The notes under the pieces were generated by a model, which ran no database searches, was not told the DNA's origin, and was given only the letters and a program-made list of their open reading frames with translations. DNA of 64,000 bases from Pseudoalteromonas sp. MSK9-3 (lineage in GTDB: Bacteria; Pseudomonadota; Gammaproteobacteria; Enterobacterales; Alteromonadaceae), in assembly GCF_003590335.1 (NCBI RefSeq), contig NZ_MIET01000014.1, forward strand, positions 1-64,000, read 5' to 3'. Made by a program: the position numbers and the translations under genes. Positions 40,259 through 50,166 of the stretch are shown in pieces (the stretch's first letter is position 1; the number at the start of each line of letters is the position of its first letter).

Positions 40259-41050
40259 ATGAAAAAAACTAATGTGACAGTGGCGTTGTTTGCTGCTTTA
40301 TCTGCTACCTCAAGCTTTGCATCTATCACTAATATATATGACATTGATGGATACGAGCGTGTAACGCGTTATGCTAATGGGCCGATAGCAAGTTCTGTCA
40401 TTACCAGTGAACTTGCGCATAACCTGAATGTATACTTACACTCAAGTACAAGAACGAATGGCTGTAATTATGCGAACGTGTATACAGAAATTGAGGGTAC
40501 ATTTGTCGCACATGCACATGTTACTGACGTTGATAGCCGTTATGGTATTAAACAGGCAACCGCGTTGATCCCAGATGAATATGTTGCCGTGAACAAACGA
40601 TTAGTGGCGTCATGTGACGGTGAAAATGGCGAGCAGTATAATGTGCATGCTAAAGTACCAGCAGCGCCAATTATTGATTGGAACATGACTGTAGAACCTG
40701 AAGTTGATAGTGAATTTGTTCGCCAAACTAATTCATATAGCTACCACTCTGCATACAAAGTACAAAGCACACTTCGTGTTGAAAACCAAAGCACAGATTC
40801 ATATTGCCAAACCGTAACAGATAGAGGTGTCTATTTAGGGTTGTTTAATGGCCAAGGTGGCGCAAGCAAATTTAATTCTAATGTATTTTTTGCGACTAAA
40901 TCTGTAGATAATACTCAGAATACACAACCTGTCGTGTATCAAACGGTTGAGTGCCAAAATGCTGCTGGGCGCACAAAGGCAGTCAAAGTATTCAGTTTGA
41001 CGGATAGCGCGGGCATCGAACTGATTGAAGATCACATTATTTATAAGTAA
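40259..41050 (+). CDS. Secreted protein, paralog of the protein at 27.4 kb (unknown function)
   Basis: The 263-residue product has a signal peptide (cleavage near SSFA, about residue 20) and paired cysteines. It shares the motifs IYD, GPIA, VHAKVPAAPIIDW, a central C-x-T block and CQNAAG with the 254-residue protein at 27415-28179, over the full length. No known domain. AAGGAATTATTTA precedes the ATG and a strong terminator follows, so it is monocistronic. Confidence 0.8.
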   Translation: MKKTNVTVALFAALSATSSFASITNIYDIDGYERVTRYANGPIASSVITSELAHNLNVYLHSSTRTNGCNYANVYTEIEGTFVAHAHVTDVDSRYGIKQATALIPDEYVAVNKRLVASCDGENGEQYNVHAKVPAAPIIDWNMTVEPEVDSEFVRQTNSYSYHSAYKVQSTLRVENQSTDSYCQTVTDRGVYLGLFNGQGGASKFNSNVFFATKSVDNTQNTQPVVYQTVECQNAAGRTKAVKVFSLTDSAGIELIEDHIIYK

Positions 41051-41070
41051 ATATGTAAATTAGTATAAAG

Positions 41071-41095
41071 GAAAACACAGCGATGCTGTGTTTTC
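41071..41095 (+). terminator. Terminator of the secreted paralog gene
   Basis: GAAAACACAGC and GCTGTGTTTTC form a perfect 11-bp stem with a three-base loop, followed by TTAT. Confidence 0.85.
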
Positions 41096-41219
41096 TTATA
41101 TGAGCGTATTTAAAACTGCATGAAGCAAGTGATCTGTTAACTGAATTCGCATTGGCGGTGTAAGGAGCTTTATTGGTACTTTATTGTTGCTAAGAACCCG
41201 CTAAACTTAATCCATCAAT

Positions 41220-41582
41220 ATGATGGATAACCAGTCTATGTCTCGTCAATCTTCAGTGTTGCTATGTTTGGGTTTAATGATGGCAAGCTTATACTTTTTA
41301 GCACCTGTACAAGGTAAACAAAGCTTTCAAGCTGGAGTAATAGCACAGGAACTACACCTCAATCATCAAATTACTCAATTGGGTGTGTTTTCGAGCTGTA
41401 AAGTGGTTAACGCCATTAAACAAGATTTAGAGAGATCAGCCTGCATGCTGTATTCAAAATCAGATAATACGTGGCAGCTAGATTCATTTGGTGCTATTTG
41501 CGAAGTCCATTGCACTAACTCAAGTCATAAGAGAAAAACGGATCCGTTGGTTATTTTTAATCGTATTAGTACAGCAAAGTAG
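41220..41582 (+). CDS. Hypothetical exported protein converging on the usher gene
   Basis: The 120-residue frame has a signal-like hydrophobic segment (about 12-32) and several Cys (about 5 in the mature part). It overlaps the 3' end of the usher gene by 17 bp in convergent orientation. It includes ITQLGVFSS, which recalls the VQLGVF start of the SPOR region in the usher, but this is too short to claim homology. Not recognised. Confidence 0.45.
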   Translation: MMDNQSMSRQSSVLLCLGLMMASLYFLAPVQGKQSFQAGVIAQELHLNHQITQLGVFSSCKVVNAIKQDLERSACMLYSKSDNTWQLDSFGAICEVHCTNSSHKRKTDPLVIFNRISTAK

Positions 41583-44500
41583 CAAGTTCAGCCCAAGACA
41601 GCTTAGTTCTATGCTGGTTTTTAGATAAAGCTAATGCATCACATTCATTTGCATTTGACGATAGATGAGGACCTGAGAGTGCAAGGTATTGTCTGCTCTT
41701 TGATTTAACTAAAAAGGCATTATCTACCTTTGTTAGCGACGCTTGCGCGTGTTGTTTTAAAGCGGTGTGTGCATAGAGACAAAAGAAGGTTTCTTCATGT
41801 TTATTTTTTTCAAACGCCCCTAATTTTTGCCATTCTTTTGACTGGTAACGTCGAGCATCAATCATAAAACTACCGAATAAAGATGGCAGCTTATACACAG
41901 TATTGATCATCATCTGCGCGTCAGGTTGCGTTTTATAAGGTCCTGATACCAGATAATAATTGTTGTGCGTCCGATTTCTATAAAATTGTAATTTTGTTAT
42001 ATGCGCATTAAGTTCTTTGGCGACAACGAGGGCTGATCTAAACTTTTTAAAAACCCCAAGCTGAACGAAATAGTGAGAGGAAAGGGGATTTGGCGGCGAT
42101 GTGTTTTTTGAATTTTCGACATGAGTGTTGTTTGCAGTCAGGGTTATATCTCGCAAAATTAATGTATCACCTGATTTTGGTGTAATGATTTTTTCAGGTA
42201 TATTTTGAGCGGTAAACTGCGCAATATTGAGCAGGTTTGACTCTATATGCACCGTATATGTACCAGCAGGCACATTGGGAAAATAATAATATCCGTCGTA
42301 TTGGGTAATCGTTTCAAGCTGTTTTTTACCATTTTGTAGCAGAAATACAGACACGCCAGCGGCGGGTTTACTTAAATCTGCATCTGCCACATAGACTGTG
42401 CCTTCTACTTCGTTAAATACCGTAACAGGCAAGTTGACGGTACTGACGCCACCACGGTGTGATATTGTTTTTATTTTTCCATGCGTTGAGTGCAGATAGG
42501 GGTTAGGCAGAGACCTAACATCAATTTCAAGTATTTGACCTCCGCTGCTGCTGGGGAGCAGCACTTTGCCAGCTTGATTGGTTTGACGTCCTTTCCAGCG
42601 ATAATTTCCAGTTAAAGCGGTGTTATTCAATGGCTCATCATGTAAGTCAAATACTTGGTTATTATTCCAGTCGATAAATGAATGGACTTCTAGTTGTCCG
42701 CTATTAAGTGCTCTGGGCGCATTGAAAGTCAGGGCTTGGTCAACATAATCAAAGCTGAATGTTCCGCTTAACCCAAAAGATAATCGCCAATCGTCTTGGC
42801 TGTCATATTGTCCTGATAAGCTCATATTGAAATAAGGGTGGCGATAGGTATATTGATGACCTAGCAGCATTTTTGCCTTGGCGTTCGGGTTGTAAGATAA
42901 CTGTGTTTGGTTAAAGCTATTATGTGTTTGCGGCCAGCGCAGCGTACTACGAATGTTTTTTAATGCGCCACTTTCTAGAGGGAGCCAATCTATTGCATTG
43001 GTCCAACGCCAGCGTGCAATATCTTGCGACCAGTAGATCCTATTTAAAAGCGAATCTTGAGAATCATCATATTGAAATTGATTAGACCAGGTCCCGCCTA
43101 AGTAACTGCTATTAAACCCGACGGATGTAATGTTACGTGACGCTGTATGCTTTCTGTGTTCGTGTAGCCACCGCAGATCCCAACTAATATTATCGGTATT
43201 GGCTAATTTACTGTTCATTGCCAAAGAAAAGCGACTTTTTAGGGGATGAGCTTGATCAAGAAAGACGCCGCTGGTGAAATCATCAATGATGCTGGTTTCT
43301 AGGTTAAGGCTGATGTCGTGGTCAGTCCATTGACTGATCACCCCGCGATAGCCTGCAAACATAGCTTGGCCTGCGTCAACTTGTTTTGCAATGGCTAATT
43401 TGTAGCTGCCTTGTGTCGTGATACCGTTAACGCCAGAGCGAAAATAAGGGACAAGTTTTTCGCTATTTAGCAAGGTGAGATGTGTGTCAATGGTTAATGT
43501 ATCTGTAAGCCCATAAGATAGGCCTGAAGCAAGCATGGTTTTAAATGGCTGTGTATTTGATTGCTTGCTTTTAAATAAGTTGTGCTGGGCATCGAGTATG
43601 TCAAATTGGTAGTTGATCTGGCCAGCTGCAAGCGCATTTTTACCGACAGTCACTTTTTGTACTCGGGTTATTTGCTCTCCTTGTGGGCCAAATAATTTAA
43701 TTTCATACACGTTATTACCATAAAATGTTTCAACATTATCAAAGCGTACAACATTTTCATTTTTAGCTTCAGAAGCGCTAATATATTGGCCATTACGATA
43801 CAGTTCACCAATCCAGCCTGGCAGTGTTGGCTCCTCGATTGTAATGGAAGAAAAGCTATCAGATGACTGTGGATTTGCATTAGAAAGGGTGAACCCACGA
43901 CCTTGTGTTGCAACCATTACCAATGGATCTTGACGGGCTTGAATATCGCCTAATTCATAATTAGGGCTGGTTAAAGATGTGTCATTTGATAGTAAATCAA
44001 CGTGCTTGCTTAACTTGAAGAAATTGTGTGTTTGGTTGTTATTTTGATTCAACCGCCATTGCGCTTGATGATCCATCAGATCGAAGTAGCTATTGAGCCG
44101 TACAGCACTTTTCAATTTGTTTTGGCGAGCGTTATATTGCGTCGTTATATCGTACTCAGTAACCGGATACGTAAAAGTTTGATATTGGTCATTAAGGCTA
44201 TGATCAAATTGTACTGTTGTTTGATGAGAGCCATTTAATTGTGTGCGCATATTTGATTGAGTGACGTCAACCAGTGTAGTGGAAAACGACACCTGCATAA
44301 GAGAGTAGTTAAACTTTGATTTTGTACCTAATATCTCATTTAAGAGCGCGAGGTCGATATAATGATCAAAGTCATCTTTCACCCATAACCAGCTGGTGGA
44401 CTGCTGCGGTGTATCCATTAATAATGTGGTGGAATAGGTTTCTTCTTGTTGTGTTAAATGAGCGAGCAAAACCCCGTCATTAATGTCAATGGTAATATCG

Positions 44501-44718
44501 AGCGTATTATTAAGTAAGCTTACAGGCATGAGTAAGCGTTTGTTTTCGGTATAGTACGCTTCCATATCAGATGTAATAGAGCGGCCATTTAGTTTGACAT
44601 TGACGATCACAAAAGCCTCCTCATTGAGAGGCCATTGAACGAGTGGATTTAAGGATTTTGTTTGAGCCAAAGCAGCAAAGCTACAAAACAAAATACCAAT
44701 AACCAAAAGCAGACGCAT
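41566..44718 (-). CDS. Fimbrial outer-membrane usher with C-terminal SPOR-like domain
   Basis: The 1050-residue protein has a signal peptide, an N-terminal chaperone-binding domain, a large beta-barrel with plug (about 150-700; GWIGELYRNGQYI is the usher-type block), a carboxypeptidase-regulatory-like beta domain (about 770-830), then a SPOR-like stretch (about 882-950: HYFVQLGVFKKF, YYLVSGPYKTQPDA). A second degenerate copy may follow near 977-1035 (YLALSGPHLSS). SPOR domains bind denuded septal peptidoglycan. It is the last gene of the pilin-chaperone-usher operon, belonging to the alternative type with DUF4402 pilins. Ushers usually end after the C-terminal domains, so the fusion is unusual. 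Confidence 0.85.
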   Translation of the reverse strand: MRLLLVIGILFCSFAALAQTKSLNPLVQWPLNEEAFVIVNVKLNGRSITSDMEAYYTENKRLLMPVSLLNNTLDITIDINDGVLLAHLTQQEETYSTTLLMDTPQQSTSWLWVKDDFDHYIDLALLNEILGTKSKFNYSLMQVSFSTTLVDVTQSNMRTQLNGSHQTTVQFDHSLNDQYQTFTYPVTEYDITTQYNARQNKLKSAVRLNSYFDLMDHQAQWRLNQNNNQTHNFFKLSKHVDLLSNDTSLTSPNYELGDIQARQDPLVMVATQGRGFTLSNANPQSSDSFSSITIEEPTLPGWIGELYRNGQYISASEAKNENVVRFDNVETFYGNNVYEIKLFGPQGEQITRVQKVTVGKNALAAGQINYQFDILDAQHNLFKSKQSNTQPFKTMLASGLSYGLTDTLTIDTHLTLLNSEKLVPYFRSGVNGITTQGSYKLAIAKQVDAGQAMFAGYRGVISQWTDHDISLNLETSIIDDFTSGVFLDQAHPLKSRFSLAMNSKLANTDNISWDLRWLHEHRKHTASRNITSVGFNSSYLGGTWSNQFQYDDSQDSLLNRIYWSQDIARWRWTNAIDWLPLESGALKNIRSTLRWPQTHNSFNQTQLSYNPNAKAKMLLGHQYTYRHPYFNMSLSGQYDSQDDWRLSFGLSGTFSFDYVDQALTFNAPRALNSGQLEVHSFIDWNNNQVFDLHDEPLNNTALTGNYRWKGRQTNQAGKVLLPSSSGGQILEIDVRSLPNPYLHSTHGKIKTISHRGGVSTVNLPVTVFNEVEGTVYVADADLSKPAAGVSVFLLQNGKKQLETITQYDGYYYFPNVPAGTYTVHIESNLLNIAQFTAQNIPEKIITPKSGDTLILRDITLTANNTHVENSKNTSPPNPLSSHYFVQLGVFKKFRSALVVAKELNAHITKLQFYRNRTHNNYYLVSGPYKTQPDAQMMINTVYKLPSLFGSFMIDARRYQSKEWQKLGAFEKNKHEETFFCLYAHTALKQHAQASLTKVDNAFLVKSKSRQYLALSGPHLSSNANECDALALSKNQHRTKLSWAELATLLY

Positions 44719-44748
44719 GCTAAAAACGCGCGGGAACTATGCTTATAA

Positions 44749-45513
44749 CTAAAGTTGCATAGGGACTTCTAGTTCGATGTTACCACCATATTGTGTGCTT
44801 TCTTGGTAGTGTATTGTAACTGGACCCTGAACCGGTGCGTACAACGGAATAAATACTTTTCTACGAGAAAGCGGGGTATATACGCCGACGTTACGCACTT
44901 CGCCTACGACCTGTTCACTCTCGTTTAATACCGTAAAGTTGCCATATAGAGACCTATCACCAGACAATGTTTGCCACAGCATCACAGTTGATCGGCCATT
45001 TTGAGTGACAAATTGTGGGTTCACTAATGTTGAGTCTGCAGTTAAACGACCATGTCTTACAATAACAGGGACACTGTAAGCAACCTTAGGTTTTATACTG
45101 ATCCCTGTGGCTGATGGTTCAGACGACTCGGATGCGATAATACGTAAAACAGCACGATATTCACCGTGAGGTAAATCTGCCTTTTTACGAACGGTCATAC
45201 GTATTGCTTGCATTTGCTTTGGTGCGATGGTGCCTCTGCGCGGCGAAAAACGCAGCATACTTTTTGCAGAGCGCTCAGCTACTTCAGATAAAGGGACATC
45301 TATTAATGCGCCATCTTCTGTCATGTCTTTGTGGGTTAGCATGAGTTTAAAATCAAGGCGTTTATCTGATGTGTTACGGATCATCAGGGCATTATTTTTA
45401 GTTTGATTGTCAAAATATAATCGATATTCAGACAGCGCTAAATTGGCGAATACGTTATGTGAAAAAAAGACAAGAACAAAAAGCCACAGCTTGGTGATGT
45501 TTTTTCGGATCAT
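44749..45513 (-). CDS. Fimbrial periplasmic chaperone
   Basis: The roughly 254-residue protein has a signal peptide (about 1-24) and a PapD-like Ig fold: LSEYRLYFDNQTKNN, LRFSPRRGTIAPKQMQAIRM. It donates a beta-strand to the pilin in the periplasm and delivers it to the usher. ATG at 45513 is preferred because the signal peptide starts there. It lies 30 bp before the usher gene and about 115 bp after the pilin gene. Confidence 0.85.
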   Translation of the reverse strand: MIRKNITKLWLFVLVFFSHNVFANLALSEYRLYFDNQTKNNALMIRNTSDKRLDFKLMLTHKDMTEDGALIDVPLSEVAERSAKSMLRFSPRRGTIAPKQMQAIRMTVRKKADLPHGEYRAVLRIIASESSEPSATGISIKPKVAYSVPVIVRHGRLTADSTLVNPQFVTQNGRSTVMLWQTLSGDRSLYGNFTVLNESEQVVGEVRNVGVYTPLSRRKVFIPLYAPVQGPVTIHYQESTQYGGNIELEVPMQL

Positions 45514-45627
45514 GATACAGCTTACCGACTCGAATAAATGAGAATAAGATAAGGTGGAGCGATACTCCACCAAATGTACTTTACTTAGTTAGCTAAACAT
45601 CTAACTTATAAAGTTAATGCGGACTAT

Positions 45628-46134
45628 TTATTGAAATGACACATCGACAGTATAATCAACGCTGTAGTCGGCACCTGCAGTTAGCGCGGTGTCTACTGAC
45701 ATTTGACCGTATACGTTAATTGTTATGTCAGATGCAGAGCCATCTGTTGTGAAAGCTGTTGCAACACCGTTTGCCGTTGTTTCTGTCGATGTACCATCTG
45801 TTGCGGTTGTGGCAGGTGCGAATGTTAAATTAGCACTTGAACTGCCCGATACCGTGATATTCATTGCTGAGTTAGGTGCAAGACCTGATACAGTGATCCC
45901 ACCGAGTTGAATGTTTGCATCTGATGCATCACAGTCACCTGTTACTGCACCCGCATTATCCATGGTACATGTTGAGCCAGAAGCAAGACGGATCTTACCA
46001 AAATGCAGCGCATTTGTTTCTGCAAAAGTAGGTTCACTCCAACCGTTTATACTGGCTTGAAATGTTTGGTTTGATGCAAATAGCGTTGTTGATGAAAGCG
46101 CGAGTACTGCTGATACAAGTATTTTTTTATTCAT
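45628..46134 (-). CDS. Fimbrial major subunit (DUF4402-type pilin)
   Basis: The roughly 168-residue protein has a signal peptide ending near TLFA. Its Thr/Ala/Ser-rich beta-strand body and closing block ADYSVDYTVDVSFQ fit DUF4402 subunits of alternative chaperone-usher fimbriae. Two Cys could bridge (STCTMDNAGAVTGDC). It is the first gene of the operon. ATG at 46134 is chosen over GTG at 46146. Confidence 0.8.
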   Translation of the reverse strand: MNKKILVSAVLALSSTTLFASNQTFQASINGWSEPTFAETNALHFGKIRLASGSTCTMDNAGAVTGDCDASDANIQLGGITVSGLAPNSAMNITVSGSSSANLTFAPATTATDGTSTETTANGVATAFTTDGSASDITINVYGQMSVDTALTAGADYSVDYTVDVSFQ

Positions 46135-46748
46135 ATTGTTTACCACAATTATTGTTGCTCTTTAATGTTCACATCCGTGTAGTAAACTTATTGCCATTAA
46201 AAGAATAAGTTTTTGAGTCCTTAAGGTGTAATTTAACCATAACTTGATGCAGATCAAAATATTTTATTTTTACATTAAGTTTGTTTTTGAAATAATTTTG
46301 TAACAATGCGCGGGGTTTAACTCGTACTTTAATCTTAAGTTGCTGTTTTGTATGTATTCTAATAATTGTAAATGTAATTAAAAATTAGTATCTCAATTCG
46401 ATAAAAATTTTACAATCAGCACCGCTTTTATTCTTTATGATGTACTTTCATTGAAATTAATCAATTAGTTGTAGATGGAAAGATCGATATTTAGCAATTA
46501 GCATCTAATTATATATAGCAATAATAAATAATTTCTAATCGTATTGGAGTACGCGAATTCGGGTGTAAATAGATGTCCTGTTTGTATCTACGATTAAGGG
46601 GGAAGGGAAAGTGCGATTTAAACTCGGTGGAGCGGAGCAACAACAGCGAATGTGTTCACTATTAAATTGCGGTGTTAATCTTTTGGAGACATATAATTAT
46701 TGATAGTATTACTGCATATTGCGAACAGAATTACCACAAGGAGTGAGA
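46135..46748. other. AT-rich promoter region of the fimbrial operon
   Basis: About 610 bp without a gene. It divides the divergent fimbrial operon and the acetyltransferase gene. It is very AT-rich, with long T and A tracts; no invertible repeat that would suggest phase variation was seen. Confidence 0.5.
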
Positions 46749-47186
46749 ATGATAAGATTGGCGATAAGAGAAGATCTAAAGGGGGTGCTAGCGCTCTATA
46801 AAGAACTACGGCCACACGATGTGGAGCTTGAAGCGCACTTTGCAAAAGCAAAATGGGGTGAATTACTTGATGATCCGAGCATGCTTCTTGTGGTTGCAGA
46901 GCGTGATGGCGAATTAGCATCGACCTGTGCGCTTGGTTTAAACCGCAGTATTGCAAATGGGGCACGACCTTTTGGGATCATCGAACATGTTGTTACCAGC
47001 CAGAATTTTCGTAAACAAGGGTTAAGTCGCAAAGTACTTGAGTATGCACTCAAACTTGCATGGCAACATGATTGTGCAAAAGTGATGGTGTTATCTGGAG
47101 AAGCACTCACATCAGCACATCGGGTTTATGAGTCGGTTGGGTTTAAAGGTGGGATAGAAAAAGGCTTTGTTATAAAACCTGCTTAA
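46749..47186 (+). CDS. GNAT-family N-acetyltransferase
   Basis: The 145-residue protein has the acetyl-CoA binding motif A (GIIEHVVTSQNFRKQGLSRKV, with R/Q-x-x-G-x-G/S). The substrate is unknown. ATG at 46749 follows AAGGAG with ideal spacing, so it is chosen over an upstream TTG. Confidence 0.85.
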   Translation: MIRLAIREDLKGVLALYKELRPHDVELEAHFAKAKWGELLDDPSMLLVVAERDGELASTCALGLNRSIANGARPFGIIEHVVTSQNFRKQGLSRKVLEYALKLAWQHDCAKVMVLSGEALTSAHRVYESVGFKGGIEKGFVIKPA

Positions 47187-47265
47187 TTCTATGTTTATTG
47201 ACAGAGTAAAGTGACCTACGTAATGAGGTCACTTAATAGTTTAATCACGTCTTAAAACAGCGTGT

Positions 47266-48603
47266 TTACATCGCGTCGTATTCGTCTTGCCAGAAGAATT
47301 TTTCTTCCCCAAAAGCAGGGACTAACCCATCAAGCCAAGTGGCTTTTTCATCATATTTAGCAAAGAATGGTCGCTGAACCCAATCTGGGTTTCGAGCTTG
47401 AATGAAGCGCAGTACAAACACTTTTTCGCCATTTATTTCACTCACGCCAGACACTTCAACTTTACCAGGGCCTGCGCTCATTGAAGGGCCACGTACCGTT
47501 CGGCTTACGCCTGATACTTCTTTATAAGCCTCGCGGAAAATTTCCCAATTCTTATATAGTGGTAACTCAAAATAACGCTTAGCACCGGTATCACGTTCAA
47601 TGAACATGTAATACGGGATCATGCCCATTTGTGTTTGCTCTTTCCACATTTCTGACCACATTTTAGGGTCGGTATTGATGTTGTTAAGCAGAGGGGCCTG
47701 TGTTCTGATCTGAGCGCCCGTTTGACGAATTAAGCGAATCGCTTCTTTGGTTACTTCGGTACGTAGCTCTTGCTTATGGTTGATATGAGCCATAATAGAA
47801 ACATGCTTACCGGCATCTACCAACTCTTTTAATAGCACGAGTAATTCTTGTGCATCAGGGTCTGTAACATAACGGAATGGCCAGAATGTCAGAGATTTAG
47901 TCCCGATCCGAATGGTGCGAATGTGATCGAAGCGTGGCTCTTTTAATGCCTCTAGGTATTTACGTAGCTTAACAGTACGCATTACCATAGGATCGCCACC
48001 GGTCATAAGTAAGTCAGTGACCTCAGTGTGCTCAGCCAGGTAGTTATGAAGTAAGTCTTCATCATTGTTATTAAAGCGTGTTGCTTTGCCAACAAACTGC
48101 GCCCAACGGAAACAGAACGTGCAATATGAGTGACAGTATTGACCTTGTGAAGGGAAGAACAACACGGTTTCTTTATATTTATGCTGAATACCGTCAACGC
48201 GCTCGCCTTCGTATTCAGGAACATTTTTTTCCATTTGGCCAGCAGGGTGCGCATTAAATTTCTGGCGAAGCTCTGTTGCTAATTTGAATACATCTTCAGG
48301 GGTATGCTCACGTTGCAGTAAAGCGGCCATCTCATCATACGATTCATCATCAAGCATACCTCTTTGAGGAAAAGTAAGCTGAAAAACAGGATCGTTAGGG
48401 ACTTTGTCCCAATCAATCAATTCTTCAATAACAAAATTGTTTACCCTAAATGGGAAGACATTAGCGACAACCTTCATTTCAAAACGAAGGTGCTCAGGTA
48501 GTTTGTCCAGTTGTTCAATCTTGTCAATTTGACGATGTTGATAAACGGTGAATCGAGGCGCTTTATACGCTTCGACTGGCTGCAATTTGACGGTTTGTTG
48601 CAT
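47266..48603 (-). CDS. KamA-family radical SAM protein (lysine 2,3-aminomutase-like)
   Basis: The 445-residue protein has the radical SAM cluster motif CHSYCTFC (Cx3Cx2C) and the KamA-style TDLLMTGGDPMVM segment. It is longer than EpmB, the EF-P lysine aminomutase of about 340 residues, and is closer to the KamA family that interconverts alpha- and beta-lysine or similar. In marine bacteria beta-lysine may be an osmolyte; here the substrate is not shown. It is a single gene upstream of bioA on the same strand. Confidence 0.8.
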   Translation of the reverse strand: MQQTVKLQPVEAYKAPRFTVYQHRQIDKIEQLDKLPEHLRFEMKVVANVFPFRVNNFVIEELIDWDKVPNDPVFQLTFPQRGMLDDESYDEMAALLQREHTPEDVFKLATELRQKFNAHPAGQMEKNVPEYEGERVDGIQHKYKETVLFFPSQGQYCHSYCTFCFRWAQFVGKATRFNNNDEDLLHNYLAEHTEVTDLLMTGGDPMVMRTVKLRKYLEALKEPRFDHIRTIRIGTKSLTFWPFRYVTDPDAQELLVLLKELVDAGKHVSIMAHINHKQELRTEVTKEAIRLIRQTGAQIRTQAPLLNNINTDPKMWSEMWKEQTQMGMIPYYMFIERDTGAKRYFELPLYKNWEIFREAYKEVSGVSRTVRGPSMSAGPGKVEVSGVSEINGEKVFVLRFIQARNPDWVQRPFFAKYDEKATWLDGLVPAFGEEKFFWQDEYDAM

Positions 48604-48754
48604 ATTTGCCCTTTTTTGGCTTGCTAGATTAAAAAAGGGCGTAGTCTATCAGGTTTAGGAACAAAGTTCAGTTTGAATACGAATATTTGCAATAATTTCG
48701 ATTTAAGACCTGTTAGGTGTCAGTATTAATAGCCCTAACCCATAGCATAGCCTG

Positions 48755-50044
48755 TTAGTACTGTTGTTGCGCGATTGCCGCGTAAATACCAGTGCATAAG
48801 GCGGTAATATGTTGGTCAGAGGTAGTATACGGGGGCATGATATAAATCAGCTTACCAAACGGTCTGATCCAAAGCCCTTGGCTAATAAAGAATTTTTGAA
48901 TTTTAGCCACATCAATGGTGCGATTTACCTCTACAACACCTATCGCACCAAGAATACGAACATCCTGAACGTCATCTAACTGCATACACTGGGTTAAGGC
49001 TTGCATGGTTTTGCTAATGCGGGCCACCTGTGCCTGCCAGTCATTTTCAAATAATAGTTCTATGCTGGCAGATGCAACAGCGCAGGCTAATGGATTACCC
49101 ATAAAGGTTGGTCCATGCATTAATACTCCTGCACTGCCTTTACTTATTTCGAATGCAATATTGTCGGTCGTTAATGTTGCAGAAAGCGTCATCATTCCGC
49201 CAGTAAGCGCCTTACCAATACATAAAATATCAGGGCTAATATTGGCATGTTCACAAGCAAATAGTTTGCCTGTACGGCCGAATCCAGTGGCAATTTCATC
49301 TAAGATGAGGAGCACATTATATTCATCGCACAATGCTCTTAGTTTTGCTAAATAAGCGGGATGGTAAAAATTCATCCCCCCTGCATTTTGTAGGATGGGC
49401 TCTATTATGAAAGCTGCTACTTCATGATGGTATTGCTTAAAAGCCTGCTCTAATTCGAGTAGTTCTTGCTGGTTTACAGCACCCGAAATAGATGCACTCG
49501 GCGCTGGAACAAAAATATGCTCAGGTAAAAAGCCTTGATACATACTATGCATAGAGTTAACTGGGTCGCATACACTCATCGCAGCGAAGGTATCGCCATG
49601 GTACCCTTTTTTAGCAGTCATCAGTTTGCTTTTAGTATGTTGGCCTTGACTGATCCAATATTGCAGGGCCATTTTTATCGCGACTTCAACACTGACGGAA
49701 CCACTGTCGGCTAAAAATACTTTTTGCAGGGGGTCAGGGGTGATCTCGACAAGCTTTTTACACAGTGTTACGGCAGGAGCATGGGTAATTCCACCAAACA
49801 TCACATGGCTCATGGTGGTTGCTTGCTCTGTGATTGCATTTACCAGCTTAGGGTGATTATAGCCGTGAATGGCACTCCACCAAGAGGCCATACCATCGAT
49901 CAGTTGTTCACCACTTTCTAAGTAAAGGTGAGGACCGAGTGTATGGCTAACAGGGTATACCGGAAGAGGATCGATCATAGATGTATACGGGTGCCAAATA
50001 TGGTTTTTATCAAAATCCAAATCTATTGTGTTATTTTTGCTCAC
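48755..50044 (-). CDS. bioA: Adenosylmethionine-8-amino-7-oxononanoate aminotransferase
   Basis: The 429-residue class III PLP aminotransferase has the pyridoxal Lys in CIGKALTGGM and the HIWHPYTSM opening of BioA. It converts KAPA to DAPA with SAM as amino donor. The start is GTG at 50044, aligned with E. coli BioA; AAGG lies seven bases upstream inside the BirA operator. It is divergent from bioBFCD. Confidence 0.95.
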   Translation of the reverse strand: MSKNNTIDLDFDKNHIWHPYTSMIDPLPVYPVSHTLGPHLYLESGEQLIDGMASWWSAIHGYNHPKLVNAITEQATTMSHVMFGGITHAPAVTLCKKLVEITPDPLQKVFLADSGSVSVEVAIKMALQYWISQGQHTKSKLMTAKKGYHGDTFAAMSVCDPVNSMHSMYQGFLPEHIFVPAPSASISGAVNQQELLELEQAFKQYHHEVAAFIIEPILQNAGGMNFYHPAYLAKLRALCDEYNVLLILDEIATGFGRTGKLFACEHANISPDILCIGKALTGGMMTLSATLTTDNIAFEISKGSAGVLMHGPTFMGNPLACAVASASIELLFENDWQAQVARISKTMQALTQCMQLDDVQDVRILGAIGVVEVNRTIDVAKIQKFFISQGLWIRPFGKLIYIMPPYTTSDQHITALCTGIYAAIAQQQY

Positions 50045-50078
50045 TTGTAAACCTTGCTGATTGCTTTGTCGTTGACAA
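50045..50078. promoter_or_regulatory. BirA-type biotin operator
   Basis: TTGTAAACC (50045-50053), a 16-base spacer and CGTTGACAA (50070-50078) form the half-sites of the biotin operator, close to the E. coli form. It lies in the bioA/bioB divergent region and touches the bioA start, so holo-BirA would block both promoters and bioA translation start access. Confidence 0.85.
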
Positions 50079-50166
50079 TACTACGCCACTGCGTAGACTA
50101 AGCCAATCACCGTCAAGCTAAGTGCACGTTATTTAGACACTTGTAACAAGAATAAAGAGAATTATT

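Noticed and set aside
46135..46748. Phase-variable invertible fimbrial promoter
   Set aside because: No inverted repeats of useful length flank the promoter region and no recombinase gene is nearby.
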